Positions 20,516 through 32,829 of a stretch of DNA of 64,000 nt are shown one piece after another. Origin of the DNA: Hygrophila difformis (Eukaryota > Streptophyta > Magnoliopsida > Lamiales > Acanthaceae); the NCBI GenBank assembly GCA_030278955.1, contig JAOANR010000006.1, positions 51,922,915 through 51,986,914 on the forward strand. Reading direction: 5' to 3'. The position numbers and the translations under genes are program-made. Each line of letters opens with the position of its first letter. Position 1 is the first letter of the stretch. The notes beneath the pieces were generated by a model that saw only the letters and a list, made by a program, of their open reading frames with translations, was not told the DNA's origin and ran no database searches.

Positions 20516-22700
20516 ACTTGTCACTGTAGCTATCTGGTGCTAAATTAAATGGTGTCTGGTGCTAAATTAAATGGTATCCATGCCTGGCATACAACAGCAT
20601 AATAAACCAACATTCATATGGTAACCCAAACATCACAGCTTATGCTGATTATAATAGGTTGTTGAATAAGAGACCATGACTTCAACGAAAACCAATTGGG
20701 GGAGAACGTTGTGTGTATAGGGTGGGTACCTTTTGATTATAATATGCAGCCAACTAAACTTGAATGGGTAGATAAAACTCAGACAAATAAGGCTTTCATA
20801 AGATGGAATGTGTTCTGTACCTCTTGCGTTTCATCTACCACTTCATAAGAGACCACCTCTTCAACCAAATACGACGAGTCCTGTTGTTAGGGTGGGCACT
20901 GGAGAGTTCATTTGGATGCATTTCTGCATGCTGCAAGGCATGTCGTTGGGCTGGATAAACTCGACGATTTGCGATGCGCTGGTCAAGAGCACTGGATTTT
21001 AGGATTCTTGGATCCTACTATGCATGGCAATTTATCATATAGTTTAGTACAAATTAATCAATGAAGAAAATAAAATAAATATTTATTTGTATGGCCATAA
21101 AAAATCATGACGGCTGAGCTCAACGATGAGCGCTGTGTGTCTGACGGCTGCTCGATTCACCCAGGTTTGCATCCTGCCGCTGCTGGCTTTTTCGTGTACT
21201 TTCGATGCTCATCTGTGCTTTACTAAAAAAAGTTAAGTAAGATAGAAAAATTGCAAAAACCACTGGCTATAAAAAAAATGTAGTTCAATACAAAATAGGT
21301 AAGAATAAAAAATATACATTTAAGCAGGGAGTACAGATAGAGCAGCATTCGACACAGATTTCCCATGAACTTCAATTTTCAGCTCATTACAAGTGATGAG
21401 CTCTTGCCTTCATTTCGAAGTATTAACAGATTGCTAGGGCGAACTAAAAACCAAATTGACTTCCTTATGACCTCAAAGAAACACAAAATCACCACAGGGC
21501 AGATCCATTTAGATCAAAAGCATCTATAAAATGAATCCCTTGACCGACTAATCATAAAATCACACAAAAACCAAACAAAAGAATAAATTAGTAAATCATT
21601 ACAAAAACCAAACAAAAGAACAAATAGAAAAAATTATTAGCACAAGACCAATTTTCACCAATGACTCAACAATTTAAGAAATCCCTACCAACATTTGCAC
21701 ATATTCTTCAACCAAAACCACAAAGCACTTAGGCAAGGAATTCCAAAATCAACAAAAAAGACCTACCATGTCTGAAGTCTGAGCTATCAGAAAATAAAAA
21801 AGACCTGCAGCTGATGTAAAGCTCCATACAACATTTCTGCCTACACACCTGTAGGATCTCACCGGTGGGCACACCGTACTATCTGTGCAATACTTATCAA
21901 ATAGGGGGGAAAAATTAGCAAGTTTGCAGGTAATTGAAGCACGAGATACAGGGTCTTACTTTGGTCCTGTTGCAGCCGCCTTGGATGAATTATCCTCAGG
22001 TGTCCTGGTTCATACTCCAAATCAAACATGCATTGAAGACAAGAAACCCTTTTTGCAACTAAAAGGACCATACACTCGAAGTTATACCACAGGCCATGGA
22101 TTCAGGTAACTATACATTTATTAATTAATAGCTCTTGCATATCAGAATTTCCTTTCAGTTCATTACTTTCAAGTTGATGAAGTCCGTCCCTGTAGCTACA
22201 CTCATGGATCATTGAATAAATGAAACTATGAAACACCTAAAACCATATAACTTGATAATCATATTGCAAAATAATCACCTTGCCAATACCAGTTTCAGAT
22301 TGGGGTTGCTGGTCCTAGGCCCTGTTGGACTCCATCTGACAGTGTATATCTCCTGAAATGTATAATAAACATGTCAAAAACAAGTTGTGAACTCCCCACA
22401 AATACACAAAAAAAGCTGACATCATGCCTTGGTATGTCCCTGAAAATCAAGTAAACAGGTGTCCTGGTTCATACTCCAGATCTGCAGCATAAGCAATAAG
22501 AAAGTAACTGATCATATACCAGAACTACACACAGGAAAACAGAGCAAAATACTTAAAATTACTTTTTGCATTCAATTCAGCTCTCATTCTTGAACCTTAG
22601 TGAGATACTATAGTGCATTGTAAACCCTAAAAGAAATCTCATGACTCAAGTTGTGAAACACAAATTTTGAATATAAAATCATCTTTCCTGTACTCAAACA
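20516..22700. other. Helitron A interior with no recognisable gene
   Basis: AT-rich sequence. Minor items are a doubled 19-nt stretch (GGTGTCTGGTGCTAAATTAA context) near 20537-20570 and a 21-nt stretch (CAGGTGTCCTGGTTCATACT) found at about 21998 and 22456. A short plus-strand frame at 21885-22109 has no recognisable domain. Confidence 0.4.
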
Positions 22701-22884
22701 ATAAAGCCTTAACTATAAATCCACACCAGACCGTTGGAAGTCAAGGGAGGGGAAGTAAAAGAAGCTGCCTATCTGGTCTTTCACTCTGGATTACGGCCAC
22801 AGAGGGAAAATAATATTTAGTTTTGATGGACCTGTGGTTGAATATTTCAAGAGAAAAAAGGAAAAAAGAAGGAAGCCAACATAC

Positions 22885-23935
22885 TGGGAACGATTGACCT
22901 CGAAGTCGGCTTTGGGGTGCAAGAACGGGTAGATCCTCTGAATGGACAACAACAGCTTGCCTATGGTGGAAATGTACTCCAGGTGTGTCAGACAATTTCT
23001 GCAAAAAATTGAAGACAATAATTTCCCAAATTAGAAGCATCATTAACTGCTATGTGGTTTACTCATATCAAGTTGAGATTTTCAGTTAGACAAGGCATGA
23101 GAATTGAACAGTTTTGACTTCAGAATAACCAACCACCCTCATAAACCATCCATTTTGTAAGGATATAAATAGATAAATAACAGAGGAAAAAAAAGTGTCC
23201 ACGCCCTAAATGTCCCAATGTAGCCTTAACTTATCATAAAAGACACTAACAAGTTATTACAAACCAAGAACAGAGGAGTACTGATTCCCTCTCCAGAACA
23301 TGCAACAATACATTTTTTTCAGTATTTTATTTTCACAGCTATTCTTTAATTGCCCCTCGCTTCTAAGTGATCTTTGTCTAAAAGTGTCCTGAACTTGGAA
23401 AATAATTCAAAAAGGAAAAGGAAAACATGGGGAAAAAATCAATAAGTTTGTTGAGTGGGGTGCACCCATTACCACTTGTCTACTTTACAACTTAAAAGCA
23501 CAATTCTTCAATTTAATATCCTTGAGATATTTTATTGCATCCTAAGGCATACAATTTGAAATTTCCATTTTGATTGTTTCAAGAATATAGATTCAAATAA
23601 TAAGTAAGATATGCAGTAGCAATATGATTTCTACAAATAACAAAAAGCACCAAGTAGTTATGAAGAGGGAGAGAGCTTTGACATTTGAATAATGAACGGA
23701 GAGATTGAAATTTGCAAATCTTAAGCTTGTAATGAGTAAACCAGAATGAATGATAGAATCATCATCCGAATGTTTAAAGTGTGAGGCATAATAAGACATA
23801 CTCCTCCACTGAGGAAAGCGTTAATCTAGATTGGACCCAAGGTAGTTCCTGGAACAACTGATTGAATTGGTTTGTATTTCTAGCTAAAGCAGCTACTGGA
23901 TCTCTATATGACAACATGTCTGATAACAAATTCAG
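22885..23935 (-). pseudogene. Captured exons of a second unrecognised gene
   Basis: Minus-strand exon-like pieces: about 23935-23800 reads MLSYRDPVAALARNTNQFNQ onward to LSSVEEYV, and about 23001-22886 reads NCLTHLEYISTIGKLLLSIQ onward to FEVNRSQ, ending at donor GTATGT with acceptor TTTTTTGCAG. The residue patterns look like a real helical protein but I cannot name the family. The parts between are AT-rich and intron-like. Confidence 0.35.
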
Positions 23936-24117
23936 AGTATAAGATCAATTATTCAAATAAGCCAGAAAAATGGAAAAGAAGATTTAGAAAACTATCAATA
24001 GAGCTATATAAGAATCAGGCAAGATTACATCATTCTTCGTAATGATCCTTTCTGATAACAAGTTGAATGGTCTCTAAAAAATTCGTTACTGTGCCAACTG
24101 CCAACAACTCTTACCAC

Positions 24118-24278
24118 CCACCTAGTGGTTAAGGCGGAGGAGCAGGTAGCAGAGACCTCCCGGGTTCAAATCCCCACAATCAGTATGCTTACAGCCTTAT
24201 ATTGTTGCTTTCAATATGTAAATATATTTGTATATGACTAATTCACTTTGGCCTTAGTGAAATAAAGACAAAAAAGTA
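24118..24278 (+). repeat. tRNA-derived SINE
   Basis: A-box-like TAGTGGTTAAG (24123-24133) and B-box GGTTCAAATCC (24163-24173) are spaced as in a Pol III promoter. The tRNA-unrelated body ends in an A-rich tail (AAATAAAGACAAAAAAG). The head does not fold as a complete tRNA. A target duplication is not obvious. It lies in the apparent intron between two captured gene fragments. Confidence 0.6.
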
Positions 24279-24581
24279 CATATTTCTTAAATTGGAGATC
24301 AATGGCCGAACAATTATGGAACTGACAACTTTATTGGCATTCAAATTATGTTTGATGATCATATTTGATTATTCATAAGGAAAATACCATATTTAACCAG
24401 TGAATTAGTTTCTAAGAGAAATTTAACCTTCAGATAGCCAATAGATAACATGGGAAACGATGCCGAGCGGGAATCTAGATTAATGTGTTCGGATTATAAG
24501 ATTAAGATTCAAAGCTTTTGTTACTAATTGCAACCTCACTGCAACAAAATTAAGAACTCAAACAAAATTCAGCTATCTTAC

Positions 24582-25087
24582 CTGTGATGCATTTAGTGCC
24601 GATTGAATGAGAAAATTTCCATAAGGATCAATAAGTAGCATTGAGGCATTAGCACTTTCCAGCAGTTCCATTATGATTATTGTAGAGTATTTTTCTCCTG
24701 ACTCAAGCAAAAACTTCTCCACCACATTGCCCGCATACTTATTGCAGGAGAGAGATGCAAAATGCCCCTGAAATTGTTTCACAAGATCTGTTGTAACTTT
24801 TTGCATCCTCAATCTAATCAGGTGTTGAACCACACAGTTCCTAAAAGTTATTGAAAGGATAAAAGAGTTTAAATAATAACCAGAGCTAGCTTAAACTATT
24901 AGCAGAGGCATGTTGTATTATACCCATAAGGATCCTGAGCTAGGTGCAATGCACTTGCTTTTATCTCGTCTATCAATAGTTCTTCTCATTCCCCATCAGA
25001 GTTTTCTACACATGACTGAAACACACAGCACCCACTTCTGTTGGTAGCAATTTTAAAGCAGTTATTTGCTATTTTCTTGAAAAGGCG
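24582..25087 (-). pseudogene. Captured Pumilio (PUF) repeat gene fragment with a stop codon
   Basis: Two exons on the minus strand. Exon 25087-24924 reads RLFKKIANNCFKIATNRSGC, then CVENSDGE, an in-frame TGA, then LAQDPYG. Exon 24840-24582 reads NCVVQHLIRLRMQKVTTDLV, continues through SCNKYAGNVVEKFL to DPYGNFLIQSALNASQ. The repeated N/S-Y/R-x-x-Q/E patterns are those of Pumilio RNA-binding repeats, which bind 3' UTR motifs of mRNAs. Splice phases fit across the intron (24923-24841). The stop and the absence of the remaining repeats make this a broken fragment. About 2-3 of 8 repeats are present. Confidence 0.75.
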
Positions 25088-25340
25088 CTGTCAATAGGAA
25101 ACATAAACAATAATCAAATAGATGGTTGATAGATCTGAGAAATCTCCATGGTAAAAGCTGCTACTTCTTGCACATTCTTAAGTATGCTAAAGAAATTAAA
25201 TCAGGTTCTGAAGCATATGTGTTTATGAATGAAATTCATAATTTGACATATTGAAGGTTATACTCCCACAAGATGACTACATTAACATTTTCTGAATATA
25301 CACACAGCAATGCGTCAACAATGGGGTAATAGAACCTTAC

Positions 25341-25501
25341 CGAGTAGGCAGATTGCAGCACCTAAGGTTCCTCCTGTAGTAGCAATGAGATCATCAACTA
25401 CAAGTCCATAACAGCCCGCTCCCCAGGTTCAACAGCTCCAACATGCATTTCCATCTTGTCAGCTCCATACTCCAGAGAGTACTCCTCTGATATCACCAGA
25501 C
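25341..25501 (-). pseudogene. Captured APRT exon, frame-disrupted
   Basis: Minus-strand exon between acceptor CTTCTCAG and donor GTAAGG. It starts LVISEEYSLEYGADKMEMHV then GAVEPGER, typical of plant adenine phosphoribosyltransferase, the enzyme that converts adenine and PRPP to AMP. The PRPP-binding loop that follows in this family is disrupted by extra bases and frame changes, with a TAG in the original frame. It follows the exon at 26077-25985 in gene order. Confidence 0.7.
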
Positions 25502-25571
25502 CTGAGAAGAAATCAATAAAAAGACAGGCACATTTTAATAGTAACATAGGTGCTCTTTACCTATAGCACAT

Positions 25572-27953
25572 AAATCTATTGTTTAATTAACACATTACAG
25601 GGAAACGAAAACTTTGCAGAAACAGTAGCGGAAACCAGACACATTAGGATGAACTCATATGTCAATATACAATATCGCATTGGCCATATCTTAACCAGAA
25701 ATGAATGACTACAAGCATCACATATTACACAAATATGAAATGATGAAATCACCGTAACTAATACACAGTATTAACATATAAAAGAATCATCATAACTATA
25801 TGCTAAAAGTGGCAGAAAAATATAAATCTGTAATCATGATCATCAAGCAAACATAAATGACATAATTACATTTAGCAAAACAAATGATGAAAATGCAGAA
25901 AATAGAATGATGTCTATTAGAATCCTGAAGCACTCATAACTGAAAATGACGAACAGCCATTGGCGAGATTGTATGAAGTCATACCAGGTAACTTTTTTGG
26001 CTTTCTCATAGGAACAAATTTTGCTCCAACAGCCAATGCAATTGAGGGGCCAAAAATTAAAGCTCTGGCCTCAACACCTGCACCATATTATGATCACAAT
26101 TAATGATGCATTATGTGCTGTTAACCATGATAACTTAATTCTGAAATTGTGAACCATACAGGAATTATTTGCACATACAAGCTACCTTGACCTAATCGCT
26201 AGCTCAATAGGTGCACATGACTGCAGTATAGTGCACACTATTTGTTCTCTGATTCATGAATAAATTTTCCACAGCCATCCTCCACGGTTCTTTAACACCA
26301 ACTAATGAATGTAGCTTAATCAATTGGCAACTAATGCAATTTTGTTGTAATATTCAAAAGCCACCAATCCTAATCCCAAACCAAATGCAAGTGCGTTCAG
26401 TTGGGCGATTGCATTTTTATTTATCAAATAAAAAATCATTTAGTCACATAGATCAAGTCAAAACTATATTCTTAGCAGCACAACTTAATTCAAACGGATC
26501 ACCCGTGCTACAACAAAGAGCAGGGCAACAACCACGAACAAAGGTCTAATTTCATAAGGGAGGGCAAAAGAAACACATCTGTTTCCTAAAAAGACATCAA
26601 AAGTAGCATGTAAAGCCAAATTCATAACCATACCAAATGAACCAGAGCAAATGAAATTTAAAAGGAGACATGACCTGAACGAAACCTGCAACTGCATCGC
26701 AGACAAAAATGTTAGAAACTGAATTCAGCAGCATCACAACTACAAGAATTGAAACTGAGTTAACAAGTTTTCGATTATAAGATGGTACCTCTTCTGATGG
26801 GGAAGCAACAACTACATGAATCCGTTGGAGCAGCGAGGAGAAAGCAATGACTGAGGAGTTTTATTCGATGACATGAGTTCCTCAAACAACATCAATGGTC
26901 CTCAAGAATGCATCCTTGAGAATTCCAAAACCTGTCAGCAAATTTGCTTCCATCCGTCTTGAGCTCAAAATCAGTGCTCAGCGAAATTATAAGCATGGAA
27001 GATTTCAATCAGACATAACAAAATCAAACACAAATTTCAACAGCATATCGTGGAACACATACTCACTGCAAAACATGCCCTAATGGGTACGAAATTTGAT
27101 CAGCCAAACAAACGATTAGAATTCCTAAAATCCAACAATAGTGCAATAACAAACAAAAGCTGCCAGATTTCCGAATCACAACACAGTACATGATCTACTT
27201 TAGATTCTAGGTATACAATATTTGCAGATTCAATACACAGAAGAAGTAGTAAGAGTAGTAGAATGATTGACCATGATTGCGACTTAAACTCAATAAACCA
27301 AACAAATCAACAAATACTCTCCTAATTACAAGCAATTCAACATCATCATCCTAACATTGAATCAAATAAAAAATAATGATAACTTTCTTGGAAACTAATA
27401 ATAGAAATCCACCATGAAGTTAACAATATACGTGATGTCTTTGCTGACTTGTTGGTTTGTGATGATAAGTAGAAATTGTAGTGTTCCCTATCTACTTTGT
27501 ACTTAAAAAAAATCAATAGTTGAAACCTAAAATGCATCCCAGCAGCTCGGGAATTGACCAAGATAGCAGCACATATATGCTCTAATAATTACACACAAAC
27601 ACCAGATAAACATGATTCAATCGATAATGACCTTGCAACCTAGAATTAACACAACACAGTAAAAATTGTTAGGGAAATAATAAAGAAACACAATTTCACA
27701 AAATCAAAAGAAATTGAAGATTGCAACCCAGGCAGCCTTGTCAGGGGTGAAGGCAAAGCCGGTGAGTGAACCCACATGAAACCACATTAACAAAAAACCA
27801 TTCGCAAAGCATTCGATTGCATAAGCACACGCAAATCAACTGCCACAAGTCATGAAAAATCAATCAAGCACAATAATATTCGCGAACCCATGCCCAAATC
27901 GTTCTGAAAATTAGAACCGAAGGAAATGAAAAATTATACCTATAGCGCAACCT
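25572..27953. repeat. First copy of a 2382-bp tandem duplication
   Basis: Bases 25572-27953 and 27954-30335 appear identical wherever I compared them. The copy starts at AAATCTATTG after GCACAT; the second copy starts after GCGCAACCT. The unit includes one APRT exon and otherwise AT-rich sequence. Short frames on both strands in it (for example 26256-26549 plus) are unsupported. Confidence 0.85.
25985..26077 (-). pseudogene. Captured APRT exon (first copy)
   Basis: A 93-bp minus-strand exon with acceptor GGTGCAG and donor GTATGA. It reads GVEARALIFGPSIALAVGAK then FVPMRKPKKLPG, characteristic of adenine phosphoribosyltransferase. The frame is open. Exons for the N-terminal part are not seen upstream, so this is a fragment. 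Confidence 0.75.
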
Positions 27954-30335
27954 AAATCTATTGTTTAATTAACACATTACAGGGAAACGAAAACTTTGCA
28001 GAAACAGTAGCGGAAACCAGACACATTAGGATGAACTCATATGTCAATATACAATATCGCATTGGCCATATCTTAACCAGAAATGAATGACTACAAGCAT
28101 CACATATTACACAAATATGAAATGATGAAATCACCGTAACTAATACACAGTATTAACATATAAAAGAATCATCATAACTATATGCTAAAAGTGGCAGAAA
28201 AATATAAATCTGTAATCATGATCATCAAGCAAACATAAATGACATAATTACATTTAGCAAAACAAATGATGAAAATGCAGAAAATAGAATGATGTCTATT
28301 AGAATCCTGAAGCACTCATAACTGAAAATGACGAACAGCCATTGGCGAGATTGTATGAAGTCATACCAGGTAACTTTTTTGGCTTTCTCATAGGAACAAA
28401 TTTTGCTCCAACAGCCAATGCAATTGAGGGGCCAAAAATTAAAGCTCTGGCCTCAACACCTGCACCATATTATGATCACAATTAATGATGCATTATGTGC
28501 TGTTAACCATGATAACTTAATTCTGAAATTGTGAACCATACAGGAATTATTTGCACATACAAGCTACCTTGACCTAATCGCTAGCTCAATAGGTGCACAT
28601 GACTGCAGTATAGTGCACACTATTTGTTCTCTGATTCATGAATAAATTTTCCACAGCCATCCTCCACGGTTCTTTAACACCAACTAATGAATGTAGCTTA
28701 ATCAATTGGCAACTAATGCAATTTTGTTGTAATATTCAAAAGCCACCAATCCTAATCCCAAACCAAATGCAAGTGCGTTCAGTTGGGCGATTGCATTTTT
28801 ATTTATCAAATAAAAAATCATTTAGTCACATAGATCAAGTCAAAACTATATTCTTAGCAGCACAACTTAATTCAAACGGATCACCCGTGCTACAACAAAG
28901 AGCAGGGCAACAACCACGAACAAAGGTCTAATTTCATAAGGGAGGGCAAAAGAAACACATCTGTTTCCTAAAAAGACATCAAAAGTAGCATGTAAAGCCA
29001 AATTCATAACCATACCAAATGAACCAGAGCAAATGAAATTTAAAAGGAGACATGACCTGAACGAAACCTGCAACTGCATCGCAGACAAAAATGTTAGAAA
29101 CTGAATTCAGCAGCATCACAACTACAAGAATTGAAACTGAGTTAACAAGTTTTCGATTATAAGATGGTACCTCTTCTGATGGGGAAGCAACAACTACATG
29201 AATCCGTTGGAGCAGCGAGGAGAAAGCAATGACTGAGGAGTTTTATTCGATGACATGAGTTCCTCAAACAACATCAATGGTCCTCAAGAATGCATCCTTG
29301 AGAATTCCAAAACCTGTCAGCAAATTTGCTTCCATCCGTCTTGAGCTCAAAATCAGTGCTCAGCGAAATTATAAGCATGGAAGATTTCAATCAGACATAA
29401 CAAAATCAAACACAAATTTCAACAGCATATCGTGGAACACATACTCACTGCAAAACATGCCCTAATGGGTACGAAATTTGATCAGCCAAACAAACGATTA
29501 GAATTCCTAAAATCCAACAATAGTGCAATAACAAACAAAAGCTGCCAGATTTCCGAATCACAACACAGTACATGATCTACTTTAGATTCTAGGTATACAA
29601 TATTTGCAGATTCAATACACAGAAGAAGTAGTAAGAGTAGTAGAATGATTGACCATGATTGCGACTTAAACTCAATAAACCAAACAAATCAACAAATACT
29701 CTCCTAATTACAAGCAATTCAACATCATCATCCTAACATTGAATCAAATAAAAAATAATGATAACTTTCTTGGAAACTAATAATAGAAATCCACCATGAA
29801 GTTAACAATATACGTGATGTCTTTGCTGACTTGTTGGTTTGTGATGATAAGTAGAAATTGTAGTGTTCCCTATCTACTTTGTACTTAAAAAAAATCAATA
29901 GTTGAAACCTAAAATGCATCCCAGCAGCTCGGGAATTGACCAAGATAGCAGCACATATATGCTCTAATAATTACACACAAACACCAGATAAACATGATTC
30001 AATCGATAATGACCTTGCAACCTAGAATTAACACAACACAGTAAAAATTGTTAGGGAAATAATAAAGAAACACAATTTCACAAAATCAAAAGAAATTGAA
30101 GATTGCAACCCAGGCAGCCTTGTCAGGGGTGAAGGCAAAGCCGGTGAGTGAACCCACATGAAACCACATTAACAAAAAACCATTCGCAAAGCATTCGATT
30201 GCATAAGCACACGCAAATCAACTGCCACAAGTCATGAAAAATCAATCAAGCACAATAATATTCGCGAACCCATGCCCAAATCGTTCTGAAAATTAGAACC
30301 GAAGGAAATGAAAAATTATACCTATAGCGCAACCT
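27954..30335. repeat. Second copy of the 2382-bp tandem duplication
   Basis: Follows the first copy without a spacer. All junctions share a short TAAA microhomology, and CCTATAGC(A/G)C precedes each. No target-site duplication or terminal repeat is visible, so a simple duplication (or assembly artefact) is more likely than transposition. Confidence 0.85.
28367..28459 (-). pseudogene. Captured APRT exon (second copy)
   Basis: Same 93-bp exon as at 25985-26077, offset by 2382 bp, with the same acceptor and donor. Its neighbour exon (25341-25501) is not duplicated because it lies outside the unit. Confidence 0.75.
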
Positions 30336-30990
30336 AAACAAAGAACCCTTGGGACGAATGGGCATTCGAATGGGAATTAGGGCTACGCTGGAAGGACACG
30401 CACAATGGGGCTGAAAAGGACGAAGCAATAAGTGAAGGCTGAACGAGCGGAACCCTAATTTTAGGCTGGACGAGCGGAAATCAATGGCTAACCTTGAGAC
30501 GAAGGCCGGCTCTGAGAGATCGGTTACAGCGTAATCTCAACGGGGAATACAGCATGAGATATGACCTGAGAGTGAAGAACGGGAATTCAGAGGATGAGAA
30601 AATAACGGGATTAATTGGGGAATCAACGGCAGGCGGTGGCGGAGGAACTCTACTTCAAAGGGGACAACACGACGGAAACAAATTGCACAATAGGATTTTG
30701 GGGACGAAATTCGAAGCCTTTCTTGAACAGAGCAGATGGAAGAATTCGGTGTCAGAGAACCCAAACCTCAAACACAACGAGAAGAAGTGGCATGAGTGGA
30801 AGATAGCTGGAAAATGAAATCGCAATGGACGGAGAAGGCCGCATTGAGAACGAATCATCTGGTGGCCACGTGACTCAATCTCCAGCAATACACCATTTTG
30901 ATCCATCGGTCATAATTTAAATTGGAATGTGAATCCAACGGTTGAGAATGTAATGGAAGATTACATCTCTCCCTCTTATAATAGTAGTTA
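30336..30990 (-). other. 5' region of Helitron A
   Basis: On the minus strand this starts with TCTAACTACTATTATAAGAG and a CCGTTGGAT motif, both shared in type with elements B and C. A stretch near 30630-30665 (TTTGAAGTAGAGTTCCTCCG) resembles 36060-36095 in element B (TTGAAGGAGACTTCCTCCG), so the two elements share more than their tips. Short frames here have no recognised domain. Confidence 0.5.
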
Positions 30991-31261
30991 GATTAGATTA
31001 GATATATATATATATACTAGTTAAATACCTGTGCGATGCACAGCGTAAAAGGATGTACAACTGCTTATGGAGAAAGAAAAAATAATTATAGGTAAGTGTA
31101 TGTGAGTTCCTATCTACAACAATTTATTTCCTAATTTGGTTGCCAGAGTAAGATCGTGGTGTGAGGAGCTCCAAATTTGAACTGCCAACTGAGTTCCGGC
31201 AGCAATGATTTCAGAATTTGCTTGCAGTTTGAGTGAATCCAACGAAACAAGCAAAAGTAAC

Positions 31262-31657
31262 CTGTTGAGTATCAATAATTTCCCAATGGCCATCATCAGA
31301 AGACTCAAAATAGATCCTCATATTATCATCACAAGGGCCCAAAAATAACCAATATCTATTGAACCTACGATCAGAACCCAGAAAGATAGAGTGCATAGGA
31401 TGTAAGCAGTATTTTCCTTCCATTTGTTCTGCAATTATTTGCATGTTATCATGCTTCTCCTCCTCGCTAATCCTCGCCATGGGAGCCAAAGAATCAATGG
31501 CTTGTTCTGGCATATTTACATCAAGTCTGCTTGATGTTTGCCCGCTACTTCCAGATAGAACCAAAGAACCACACTGCTTTGTCATTGATTTCTTTATTTT
31601 TGCACCAGAACCATAATAAATGTTGGGATGGAATTCTGCACTTGATATCATAATATC
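31262..31657 (-). pseudogene. Captured exon of an RLT3-like homeobox-DDT family gene
   Basis: A 396-bp open exon (acceptor TTTGTCAG, donor GTTACT) includes HSIFLGSDRRFNRYWLFLGP, then RIYFESSDDGHWEIIDT. This is the conserved motif of plant homeobox-DDT (RLT) proteins, subunits of ISWI chromatin-remodelling complexes. The segment is closest in my memory to the RLT3 branch. Only this exon is recognisable, so it is a fragment; its own frame is intact. Confidence 0.65.
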
Positions 31658-32800
31658 CTGACAAACAAGGGCAGATGAATGCAAGGCATAAATATGAATA
31701 GTTAATACTTACAAAGAAGCCATCAAGCAAGCATAAGAGGTGCAAGGATGACAGCACAGGAAACACAAATAGGTAAAATACCACCCCAATTGCATAGACA
31801 TTAGACACGGCAATACAATAATAGCCATTAAAGGCATAAGCCATGCACCTCTTACACTGCTCGAACAGAAATAAAGATTGCCCAGAACTTAGCCCGTCCC
31901 AATACATTATTATTGGTACATTCAGCATGTCACCCAATTATGAGTTTCGAAACCTGCTTTTTTTAGGGGGGAAAGAAAACATTGGAATCTAAAGATATAG
32001 CACATGCACCCTCTCAGGAGAAGCAAATAAACCATGCATATATATTTAACCACTATAGATTGCATGTAACCACGTCCCAGCTCAGCAGATAAAAAGGACC
32101 AAAAAACATTTAAAATTTTGGGTTAAAGAAAAAAGATGAACTTATGATTTCTTGTTTGCAGTGAAAATTGATTATTTAAAATGGAGGCAGCCCGATCTAG
32201 TGGTCAAAAATGTCACAGGAGAGTTTAATCATCGTGAATTCATGATCGTAAACCAGATTTTCAGCCAGCTTGAAGATCGGAAGCTCACCACCCATCCCAG
32301 TTAAGATGAGATGAAGCTGGCTTCCATAAATTCCAAATAACAGTTTTACATGTTCAAACTACCATGGCTACATATTCTAAGAAACTCAGGTAAGCTAAAA
32401 ATCAACTAAGTCACCAATTAATTCGTTCGATCTTGTGTCTAATCAATGTATTCACAAGGAAACAGAATCATGTTCAGTTGCTGAGGTGTGAGTGGAAATT
32501 ATAAAACTGGATAAACTGACCATCAGAAATTACAATCGCAAGAGGCCTTTTTAAAGATTATTCACATGTAAAAGAAACTTACGTAGATGACAATTAATTG
32601 GAGTAACTTTTCAATTTCTTTAAAATATATGATTATTCATTTGTATACCTCAGGCCCAATTCATCATCTTCGATCAAATTGGAATTGTTGGTCACGAACT
32701 CCAACAGTGGACACCTGTCCTGTTCCATAATTGTCCAACATTAGATCCCCAATGTTATGTTCAAAGTGCAAGAATAAGATAAGAAACACTATACAAATCA
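31658..32800. other. Helitron B interior without recognisable gene
   Basis: AT-rich, intron-like. A tRNA-A-box-like stretch at 32196-32210 has no B-box. I see no supported exon. Confidence 0.35.
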
Positions 32801-32829
32801 CTTACAAAATAGTAGTATAAACGACAAAC

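Larger units (their letters stand above)
19493..31002 (-). mobile_element. Helitron-type element A with captured gene fragments
   Basis: The minus-strand 3' end is a hairpin (GTTGTGC, GAT/ATC loop, GCACAAC; 19521-19505), 8 nt, then CTAG at 19496-19493 followed by T, the classic Helitron terminus. The 5' end is TCTAATC or TCTAACTACTATTATAAGAGGG at 31002 or 30992, preceded by A. Inside are fragments of at least four unrelated genes, all on the minus strand, plus a 2382-bp tandem duplication and a SINE. No Rep/helicase gene is present, so it is non-autonomous. Length is about 11.5 kb. Confidence 0.7.

Noticed and set aside
25341..26077. A working APRT gene
   Set aside because: The PRPP-loop exon has extra bases and a stop, N-terminal exons are missing and the locus lies within a Helitron.
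26256..29943. Repeated short frames in the duplication as genes
   Set aside because: They are identical by duplication, have no recognisable domain and overlap the APRT-derived intron sequence.
32191..32290. A second SINE or tRNA-like head
   Set aside because: An A-box-like CTAGTGGTCAAAA is present but there is no B-box at a usual distance.
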